Part shown: one piece after another, positions 1-5,081 of the stretch
Layout of the letters: the number at the start of each line of letters is the position of its first letter
How positions within the stretch are numbered: the stretch's first letter is position 1
Assembly (NCBI GenBank): GCA_002068715.1
Contig: MWAR01000459.1
Coordinates: 1 to 5,550 of the forward strand
DNA length: 5,550 bases
Reading direction: 5' to 3'
Source: a bacterium ADurb.Bin374
Lineage (GTDB): Bacteria; Riflebacteria; Ozemobacteria; Ozemobacterales; Ozemobacteraceae
Notes under the pieces: generated by a model
Seen by the model: the letters and a program-made list of their open reading frames with translations, nothing else
Database searches by the model: none
Told to the model about the DNA's origin: nothing
Translations under genes and position numbers: made by a program

Positions 1-280
1 CCGCCACAACAGCCCCGGCCGGTTTCACCGACGTGATGGCAAGCGGGGCATTCGAACTCGGCAGTTCGGCAGGCGGAGGAACGAGAGCGAGGCTGCCCGG
101 AACGACCGGAGGCGCGACGGGACGGGCATGCTGCGCGTTTACCGCACGCTGGAAGCCGGGAACGGCGCTCTTCACACGCGACGTGGCCGCCGCCTGCGGC
201 ATGGTCGAAGCGGCCCAGGAGAGACTTCCCATGATGAGGATCCCCGATCCGATGAAGAACACCTTTTTCTTGTCCACCAT
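1..280 (-). CDS. Secreted protein of unknown function, 5' part only (runs off the left edge)
   Basis: An open frame read leftwards from the ATG at 280-278 gives 93 codons without a stop before the window edge, so the C-terminus is missing. The protein begins with a clear Sec signal peptide: a basic n-region (MVDKKK), a hydrophobic core (about residues 7-20) and a likely signal peptidase I site around S21-W22-A23. The visible mature part is rich in Ala, Pro and Val with no recognisable domain, suggesting an extended periplasmic or surface linker. The start at 280 is preferred because GGAGG (complement of 291-295) lies 10 nt upstream. An in-frame ATG at 289 is only 1 nt from that GGAGG and too close. 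The gene follows the cytochrome-like lipoprotein gene by 44 nt on the same strand with no terminator visible between them, so co-transcription is likely. I do not recognise the family. Confidence 0.75.
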   Translation of the reverse strand, partial: MVDKKKVFFIGSGILIMGSLSWAASTMPQAAATSRVKSAVPGFQRAVNAQHARPVAPPVVPGSLALVPPPAELPSSNAPLAITSVKPAGAVVA

Positions 281-290
281 AGAATTCATT

Positions 291-295
291 CCTCC
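291..295 (-). promoter_or_regulatory. Shine-Dalgarno sequence deciding the start at 280
   Basis: CCTCC on the plus strand reads GGAGG on the minus strand, 10 nt before the ATG at 280. It is a strong match to the 16S anti-SD. Its position decides between the in-frame ATGs at 289 and 280 in favour of 280. Confidence 0.6.
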
Positions 296-324
296 AGTGA
301 CACTCTTTTCAGCCGTTCGCGCCG

Positions 325-951
325 TCAGTTGTTGCGGGCGCCGCCGTTGATCCAGTTGGAGAGCAGGCCCTGGTCGGCGGTCGAGAGGGCCGACCGGTTC
401 TTGGGCATGCGGGGCGTCTCGATCCCCTTGATGCGCTTGATCAGCTTGCTGCCCTGCGCATCGTACGGATAAATCACGGCTCCGTATCTGGAGCCCTTCA
501 TAAGGCTGGTGTAGCTGTTCAGCCGCAGGCCGGCGGCCGCCGTGCTGTCGTCGTGGCAGCCGACGATCGAGCAGTTCACCATCAGGATCGGCAGGACATT
601 CCGCGAGAAGCTGCCGCCCATCGACACCAGCGTCAGGTTGGTCGTCGCTGTCAGTCCGTTGTCGACGGTAACCGTGATCGAGTTGGAGTTGTAATCGGTG
701 GCATTCGCCGTGACCGTATACACCCCCGGCTGGACGTCAGGAATGGTGAAGTTGCCGTTGATATCCGTCTTGACCGTCGTCGTCGACGGCGACGTTAAAA
801 CTGAAGCGGCCGAGACGCCGATGCCCGTCTGGGAATCGACGATCGTGCCCGTGATACTGCCGCGCAGAGAGGTGCTCGTTCCACAGCCGGCAGCGGTGAG
901 CAGTGCAACACCCAGCACCAGAGCCAGGAACACCTGATATCGTTTCAACAT
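325..951 (-). CDS. Lipoprotein with carboxypeptidase-regulatory-like domain and cytochrome-c-like C-terminal domain
   Basis: The 208-aa product starts with a lipoprotein signal peptide: basic MLKRYQ, a hydrophobic core, and LLTAAGC giving Cys23 as the lipidated residue. Ala at -3 is slightly off the classical lipobox. Residues about 30-110 fit a carboxypeptidase-regulatory-like/CNA-B-type beta-sandwich (GTIVDSQTG, then TDINGNFTIPDVQPGVYTV). Residues about 114-206 resemble the small cytochrome-c-like domain of planctomycete and myxobacterial proteins: RNVLPILMVNC, then C127-x4-C132-H133, GLRLNSYTSL, a possible axial Met in RMPKN (Met182), and the terminal WINGGA signature. The haem motif has four residues between the cysteines instead of two. 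The likely location is membrane-anchored, facing the periplasm or cell surface, with a possible electron-transfer role. That role is inferred. ATG 951 was chosen because the signal peptide starts there and AAGGAG lies upstream. The gene is divergent from the pseudopilin operon and probably heads a transcript with the secreted-protein gene at 280. Confidence 0.85.
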   Translation of the reverse strand: MLKRYQVFLALVLGVALLTAAGCGTSTSLRGSITGTIVDSQTGIGVSAASVLTSPSTTTVKTDINGNFTIPDVQPGVYTVTANATDYNSNSITVTVDNGLTATTNLTLVSMGGSFSRNVLPILMVNCSIVGCHDDSTAAAGLRLNSYTSLMKGSRYGAVIYPYDAQGSKLIKRIKGIETPRMPKNRSALSTADQGLLSNWINGGARNN

Positions 952-961
952 AGAACCCCCA

Positions 962-967
962 CTCCTT
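962..967 (-). promoter_or_regulatory. Shine-Dalgarno sequence of the lipoprotein gene
   Basis: The minus strand reads AAGGAG here, 10 nt before the ATG at 951. It supports the internal start at 951 over an upstream in-frame ATG at 1002, which would put 17 polar residues ahead of the lipoprotein signal peptide. Confidence 0.55.
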
Positions 968-1013
968 CCGTGGTGTGAATCCATACGGTTTCTCATCGGC
1001 ACATTTCACGGGG

Positions 1014-1029
1014 AAGTTAAGCGGAACTT
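1014..1029. repeat. Short inverted repeat in the divergent intergenic region (possible operator)
   Basis: AAGTT (1014-1018) and AACTT (1025-1029) are exact inverted arms separated by 6 bp, so their centres are 11 bp apart, about one helical turn. The repeat ends where the -35 region of the 1052-1057 promoter would begin. Geometry and position suit a dimeric regulator site, but the arms are only 5 bp and chance is a real alternative. Confidence 0.25.
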
Positions 1030-1048
1030 AGGTACATTTCCCGACCCA

Positions 1049-1057
1049 TGGTATAAT
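1049..1057 (+). promoter_or_regulatory. Extended -10 promoter of the pseudopilin operon, predicting a leaderless transcript
   Basis: TGGTATAAT is a perfect extended -10 element (TGn plus consensus TATAAT at 1052-1057). No good TTGACA-like -35 is seen 16-18 bp upstream, which is typical where an extended -10 is used. With the hexamer at -12 to -7, +1 falls on position 1064, the A of the first gene's ATG. No Shine-Dalgarno sequence lies between the element and the ATG (only a run of C), in agreement with leaderless initiation. Confidence 0.65.
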
Positions 1058-1063
1058 CCCCCC

Positions 1064-1588
1064 ATGACTCGGATTGACTCACATCGATCGATCAGGTCGC
1101 GCAGGCGCGGCGAGAGCCTCCTGGAGCTCCTCCTGGCAGCGTGCCTGATGACGGTCGCGCTCGTTCCGCTGTTCCAGCTGTACCGCATCTCGAGGGCCCC
1201 GGAACGGAAGTCCGAGATGGAATTCACCGCGACGCTCCTGGCCCGGCACGTCATCGAGCGCATCGTTGCCCTTCGACATGCCGACCCGGCCTATCTCCCC
1301 GGCATGACCCCGGAAGAACCGATCGTCGCGACGACCGACGGGTTCCAGGCCGTCTCGGAGCATTTCAAGGGTCTGTTCGGCCGGGAAAACGGTCTCGAAA
1401 AGGCGGACAACGCCGATCTTTTCACCGCTCTCGAACCTTTTCGATGCCGCATCGACACGTATTACCTCGACGGCGGTTATTACAAAGTCATCGTCTACAT
1501 CCAGTATATGGAAAGCGGGCGCACGAAGCGCGTCTTTCTGGAACGCCTGCTGACGGCCCCCACTTCCATCCAGGGTGACACCCCATGA
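1064..1588 (+). CDS. Minor pseudopilin, GspI/PilV-like
   Basis: The 174-aa protein has a class III (prepilin) signal peptide: a basic 16-residue leader ending RSRRRG, then ESLLELLLAACLMTVALVP. Cleavage after Gly16 puts Glu at position 5 of the mature protein (residue 21), the conserved residue needed for N-methylation and filament assembly. Position 1 of the mature protein is Glu rather than the usual Phe or Met. The hydrophobic helix spans about residues 19-40. The following TLLARHVIERIVAL helix resembles the I/V type of minor pseudopilin, and the rest is a small globular domain. It acts in the inner membrane and periplasm as part of a type II secretion or type IV pilus-like filament, probably at its tip. 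It is the first gene of the operon, with no Shine-Dalgarno sequence and no alternative start before the leader. Its stop overlaps the next start (ATGA at 1585). The I/V assignment rests on general layout; the pseudopilin call is firm. Confidence 0.88.
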   Translation: MTRIDSHRSIRSRRRGESLLELLLAACLMTVALVPLFQLYRISRAPERKSEMEFTATLLARHVIERIVALRHADPAYLPGMTPEEPIVATTDGFQAVSEHFKGLFGRENGLEKADNADLFTALEPFRCRIDTYYLDGGYYKVIVYIQYMESGRTKRVFLERLLTAPTSIQGDTP

Positions 1589-2031
1589 ACATGCGTCGCG
1601 GCATCGGCTCTCTGGAAATCCTTCTCCTCGCCATTTTCGTGGTCATGATGGGCTCGACCCTCGTGATGGTCTGGCAGTTCTCCCGCATCTCCGTGCCGAA
1701 CGCGCAGCAGGAAAAAGACCTGATCACGACGTATGAGCATACCGTGAATCTGATGGCGAACGACGCGCGAAAGGCCAGGTCGATGATCGCCGGCCGCGAG
1801 ATCCTGCGCCTCGAGTCAGACGCCGGCAGCATCGAATGGAGCTTTTCGGGCGGAAACCTCAGACGCGCGGCCGGTTCCGCAGCTCCCGAAACCATCGTCA
1901 GTAACATCCGCGAGGGCGGATTCACCACGACCAGCCCGACCCCGGGCCTGTTCTCGATCTGGCTGGTTCCGGTCGATGTCTCGGCAATGCCGCTGTTCAC
2001 ATCGTTCGCTTTGCGGGGGAACGGCCTATGA
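1585..2031 (+). CDS. Minor pseudopilin, GspJ/PilW-like
   Basis: The 148-aa product has a very short prepilin leader (MNMRRG), then IGSLEILLLAIFVVMM, with Glu at mature position 5 (residue 11) and a hydrophobic helix to about residue 31. The pattern LMANDARKARSM (residues 56-67) fits the 'DlR-A' helix seen in J/W-type pseudopilins. After it comes a beta-rich stretch (SIEWSFSGGNLRR) like the core sheet of that family. Translation is probably coupled to the upstream gene through the 4-nt ATGA overlap. AGGGTGA at 1572-1578 gives a good ribosome site 6 nt before the ATG. An in-frame ATG two codons later (1591) is possible but would shorten the leader to four residues. A PilE/GspH-like assignment is a less likely alternative. 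Confidence 0.85.
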   Translation: MNMRRGIGSLEILLLAIFVVMMGSTLVMVWQFSRISVPNAQQEKDLITTYEHTVNLMANDARKARSMIAGREILRLESDAGSIEWSFSGGNLRRAAGSAAPETIVSNIREGGFTTTSPTPGLFSIWLVPVDVSAMPLFTSFALRGNGL

Positions 2032-2525
2032 CCTCCTCTCGCTCCGGAGTAACGCTGTACATGATTCTCGCGTTGGTGCTCGGGCTCGTGATCATCGGCA
2101 CCACCTTCACTCTCAACTGGATGAGAACGATTCTTCCACCGCCGTTCCTGCTCGAGCAGAAAGCTGATTACCAGATGGAATCGGCGTTCGTGTTCTGCCT
2201 CTCGCGCCTGAATGAGCCTCGGACCGCGTCGGACGAACCTCTCGTCCGTCAGGAGATCGCTCCCGGCGCATGGCTGACGGTAACCGCCAGACTCGCGGGA
2301 AACGGCGAATGGATTCTCGACGCCCGGGTCAAGGCGGAATCTTGGACCCGCACGCTTTCGGCCCGTGCCGTCAGAACCTCGGTCGCTTCTTCGCCTGCCT
2401 CCGCTCCATCCGAACTTCCACCCTCTTCGATCTCCCACGAGTTCCCCGTCAGCCCCTGGCGGATCTTTTTCCTGCCCGCCGGCGAAGGCGAAACTCCGCT
2501 CCCCGCCGAAAAGACGGATCCCTGA
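2028..2525 (+). CDS. Small pseudopilin-like protein, GspK/PilX-like, lacking Glu5
   Basis: The 165-aa product starts with a prepilin-type leader (MTSSRSG) and a strong hydrophobic helix (VTLYMILALVLGLVIIGT). Mature position 5 is Met (residue 12) instead of Glu. Loss of Glu5 is characteristic of GspK and of some PilX-type subunits that sit at the filament tip. After a short globular part (about residues 40-115), the protein ends in a Ser/Pro-rich tail (about residues 115-165, for example SSPASAPSELPPSS), probably unstructured. The ATG overlaps the upstream stop (ATGA) and GGGGGA at 2015-2020 lies 7 nt upstream. The K/X assignment rests on the missing Glu5 and on its place after I-like and J-like genes. 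The globular part is not diagnostic. Confidence 0.78.
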   Translation: MTSSRSGVTLYMILALVLGLVIIGTTFTLNWMRTILPPPFLLEQKADYQMESAFVFCLSRLNEPRTASDEPLVRQEIAPGAWLTVTARLAGNGEWILDARVKAESWTRTLSARAVRTSVASSPASAPSELPPSSISHEFPVSPWRIFFLPAGEGETPLPAEKTDP

Positions 2526-2530
2526 ATCCG

Positions 2531-2547
2531 CTGTCCGGGTCCGACAG
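2531..2547 (+). other. Small hairpin just before the start of the large pseudopilin gene
   Basis: CTGTC (2531-2535) and GACAG (2543-2547) can pair to form a 5-bp stem with a 7-nt loop. The structure lies between the stop at 2525 and the ATG at 2549 and replaces a recognisable Shine-Dalgarno sequence. It could tune translation, but a stem this short can arise by chance. Confidence 0.25.
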
Positions 2548-2548
2548 G

Positions 2549-4630
2549 ATGAAGCGCCATGCGGGAGTCGTGATGATTCTCGTGATCGTTTTCGGAAGCG
2601 TCCTGCTGCTGCTCGGCATCACCCTTCACCAGTATGCCGTCCGCCAGGAAGCGAATATCCACCACATCACCTCCGGCGAGGTCGCGCATTTTCTAGCCGA
2701 GTCCGGGCTGAGCGTTTCCATCCGTTCGGTCAGGGACGCCCTCAAAGCCGCCGGAATCGGCGGAAACACCGGGAGCGTCGAGCTGAACAGCCTCCTGACC
2801 CGCCCCGCCCCTCTCCCAGACACCTCCCTCATGCCGCTCCTCAAAGACACCTGGAACGAGGATCTCCGAGACTTCGCCACGGAGGTCGACCGGTCCGCGA
2901 AAATCGGCGTCGAGGTCTGGCTTCGCGAGTTCGGGCCGACCGAGACGGATCCCGCCGTCTGGGCTGATCCGTGTGCGAAATCGGGATATCTGTCGATCGA
3001 ATCAACCGGCGAATACAGGGGAGTCAGGCGAACCCTGGCCATCAAGCGCCGCGTGTATGTATCGAACATCCTTCCCCCGGTGGTGTCGAAGTTCACCCTC
3101 CACGTCGCCGATGCCGCGCGTGGGCAGGAAGGTCGATATAATATCATACGAAATGATTACGCCGGCGGCGTCACCGACGGTCCGAAGCCAGTCATTTGTC
3201 TCAATCACGACACGCCCGAATCGCCGCTCGAACCGAAATCCCTCGCCGAAGCCCTGTCGGCGAACACCCCGCCCGACGCCTGGAAACATCGCGGCTGGAT
3301 CTACCTGGGCGGCCGGCAGGTGAGGCTGCAGATCACCTCGGGCGCCGGCGCGATGGGCGAGATTTTCCATTTCTACGATGTCAGCAACGTGAACCTGTTC
3401 CAGGCCATCCGGTTCCGAACACCGGCAGCCCAGCTTCCGGAGTTTTTTTCGCATCCCGCGGAGCTGCCCGTCGACAAGGACCCCCAGCGGCAGAGTTCCT
3501 ACATGCTCGGTCACGGCTTCGTCATTGAAGGGTTTCACGACCGGAGCAGCCGGGCCGACCACGACGCCATGTATCAGGGAAACATCCTTTCATCGAAGGA
3601 ACAGGCGGCGTACGGCGCCCAGTCATCCCAGCTGCACATCTTCGGCGAGGCCCGGAAAGGCTTCCAGTCGCGAACGAAGGTCGTCGGCAACGTCCGCGCC
3701 GCGTTTCCCAGGTTCGCGAACATCGACATCACCCCACAGGACACCGAGCTCGCGCGCCAGTTTTCCTCGCTTCGACCGCCGCCGATGTATCTCCTCCCGG
3801 CGATGGCGGAAGGAGATTTCGACCCGGGGCGCCTGATCACCGATATTCTCGGCCGCAAAACTGGCGGCCCCGTCCTCGTAGCGGCGCTTCTCTGCTCCGA
3901 TTACAAACAGTATGCGTCGCTGATGAGCGGCATCGTCGAAATTCAATATGCCAAATTATACAATACGATGCAGGATGTGCTCGAAAACGTTCATCCCCGC
4001 CAGTATCCTTCCGGGCAGACTATTCTCGACGCGGATGACGGAGGAACGATCGAGTTGATGCGGGACACGGCGCTTCTGTACCGTGGCCGCGCCGAGGCGC
4101 CGCATGCTACTGAGGTGATGCGAAAACGCGCCCAATGCGAGTTCGGAAGCATCGCCGAGTTCTGGAAGGCGTGTCTCGACGAGAAGACCGGAATGCTCCA
4201 CATCAACGATCTTGTCCGCATCCGGAACGACGAGAAGATCACGTTCACCCTCCCACCAGCCGGGAGAAATCCGCCGTTGAAGGTGAGCGGGGGCGGCCTC
4301 ATCGTTCTCGATGAAGGCGGCGTGGCCCTCCGGGGCGTCCAGATAGCCGTGCCCGACGACGCCCTGACGATCGTCGCGGTGAATGGCTCGACGGTTTCCG
4401 TCGAGAACACTCTTCCGAACCACGTGAACATCCTCGCCCCGAAAGCCGACCTCACCGCCCAGGCGCGCATCGACCTGACGGGCACGGTCGCCGTCGGCAA
4501 CTTTCCGCCCGACCCCCGTTCCGCCGGAGGGGTCATACGGTATCGGCAGATCCAGGACCCGACGCAGGCCGGCTATCAGGCATTCTACAAGATCCACATC
4601 GACGATCGGGACAGCGTGTGGCATGAATAA
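2549..4630 (+). CDS. Very large pseudopilin-like protein, GspK/PilX-like, with beta-rich C-terminal region
   Basis: The 693-aa product begins with a minimal prepilin-type leader (MKRHAG), then VVMILVIVFGSVLLLLG. Mature position 5 is Leu, so Glu5 is absent as in GspK. HFLAESGLSVSIRSVRDAL (about residues 48-66) is the typical 'AESGl' helix at the start of PilX/GspK-family proteins. GspK is usually about 300-350 aa and PilX under 200, so about half of this protein is extra. Residues about 120-570 form a soluble region I do not recognise. Residues about 577-660 are Gly- and Val-rich short strands (GGGLIVLDEGGVALRG, then ALTIVAVNGSTVSVE), which suggest a beta-helix or polymer-like fold. The start at 2549 was chosen because the leader begins there; the frame stays open upstream to 2270 but only inside the preceding gene. 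It lies 23 nt after the preceding stop with no clear ribosome site. Its stop overlaps the next gene by 8 nt. It may be the tip or adhesive subunit (inference). Confidence 0.85.
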   Translation: MKRHAGVVMILVIVFGSVLLLLGITLHQYAVRQEANIHHITSGEVAHFLAESGLSVSIRSVRDALKAAGIGGNTGSVELNSLLTRPAPLPDTSLMPLLKDTWNEDLRDFATEVDRSAKIGVEVWLREFGPTETDPAVWADPCAKSGYLSIESTGEYRGVRRTLAIKRRVYVSNILPPVVSKFTLHVADAARGQEGRYNIIRNDYAGGVTDGPKPVICLNHDTPESPLEPKSLAEALSANTPPDAWKHRGWIYLGGRQVRLQITSGAGAMGEIFHFYDVSNVNLFQAIRFRTPAAQLPEFFSHPAELPVDKDPQRQSSYMLGHGFVIEGFHDRSSRADHDAMYQGNILSSKEQAAYGAQSSQLHIFGEARKGFQSRTKVVGNVRAAFPRFANIDITPQDTELARQFSSLRPPPMYLLPAMAEGDFDPGRLITDILGRKTGGPVLVAALLCSDYKQYASLMSGIVEIQYAKLYNTMQDVLENVHPRQYPSGQTILDADDGGTIELMRDTALLYRGRAEAPHATEVMRKRAQCEFGSIAEFWKACLDEKTGMLHINDLVRIRNDEKITFTLPPAGRNPPLKVSGGGLIVLDEGGVALRGVQIAVPDDALTIVAVNGSTVSVENTLPNHVNILAPKADLTAQARIDLTGTVAVGNFPPDPRSAGGVIRYRQIQDPTQAGYQAFYKIHIDDRDSVWHE

Positions 4631-5078
4631 TTTCTTACGATATATATCATGCCGCGGGGTGACGCTCGTCGAGATTCTCGTCGCGGTGGCTCTCCTGAGC
4701 ACCGTAATGATTCCCGTCCTCTTTTCCTTCACCGCCGGAAGCCGAGGTCTGGCGATGAGCGCCGAGGATCTGACCGTCCACACGGCCGCAATTGAGCTTC
4801 TCGAGCAGGTCATGGCGGCTCCGTTCGATCTGGTCCCCACCGGGACCTTTACGAACGATGGGATTCGTGACGGCCAGCCGCTCTCGCCCACGACGCCTCT
4901 TCGATATCGCATCAGTGATGTTCCCGGCATCGAACGGAGGCTCGAAATCGCCGAAATCTCGAAAAACGGCCGGATCTGCATGAAGAAAGTGACGGTAACG
5001 GTTACCCTCACATCCGGCGATGCGACGACACCGTCCCGAAGCTTCACGCTCAAATGTCTCCTGGCGAGGGAAAACTGA
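4623..5078 (+). CDS. Minor pseudopilin, GspI/PilV-like (second copy of the type)
   Basis: The 151-aa product has the most canonical class III signal here: leader MNNFLRYISCRG, then VTLVEILVAVALLSTVMIPVLF, with Glu at mature position 5 (residue 17) and a hydrophobic helix to about residue 36. HTAAIELLEQVMAAPFD (residues 53-69) matches the 'a..lle.l.a.pf' helix common in GspI/PilV proteins that carry this N-terminus. A beta-strand-rich end follows (KKVTVTVTLTSGD). It is a filament or tip component processed by the prepilin peptidase at the inner membrane. The gene overlaps the stop of the 693-aa gene by 8 nt, so coupling is likely. Its first nine codons are strikingly AT-rich compared with the surrounding sequence. 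No strong Shine-Dalgarno sequence is seen. Confidence 0.9.
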   Translation: MNNFLRYISCRGVTLVEILVAVALLSTVMIPVLFSFTAGSRGLAMSAEDLTVHTAAIELLEQVMAAPFDLVPTGTFTNDGIRDGQPLSPTTPLRYRISDVPGIERRLEIAEISKNGRICMKKVTVTVTLTSGDATTPSRSFTLKCLLAREN

Positions 5079-5081
5079 ACC

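Noticed and set aside
775..794. Near-perfect 20-bp palindrome of CGTCG/CGACG units as a regulatory site or terminator stem
   Set aside because: It lies inside the lipoprotein frame, where repeated Ser/Thr codons (ACG, TCG) account for it. No U-run follows on the transcribed strand.
952..1002. Upstream ATG (1002) as the start of the minus-strand lipoprotein
   Set aside because: It adds 17 polar residues before the lipoprotein signal peptide. The ATG at 951 has AAGGAG upstream and starts directly with the n-region MLKRYQ.
1488..2438. A 316-codon open frame on the minus strand
   Set aside because: It is antisense to three pseudopilin genes with intact leaders and ATGA junctions. The translated product is Arg-rich and low in complexity, typical of a shadow frame.
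2270..2548. Upstream extension of the 693-aa gene (93 extra codons)
   Set aside because: The extension lies in another frame of the preceding pseudopilin gene and would put 93 Arg-rich residues ahead of a complete prepilin leader beginning at 2549.
3137..3142. TATAAT inside the 693-aa gene as an internal promoter
   Set aside because: No TTGACA-like sequence lies 16-18 bp upstream, no TG extends the element, and no gene starts downstream. It encodes part of an ordinary Tyr-Asn-Ile-Ile stretch.
3938..3968. AT-rich stretch with TTATAC in the 693-aa gene as a promoter or insertion scar
   Set aside because: The reading frame and the family-like protein sequence continue through it without a break. 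No -35 element, repeat or downstream start supports another role.
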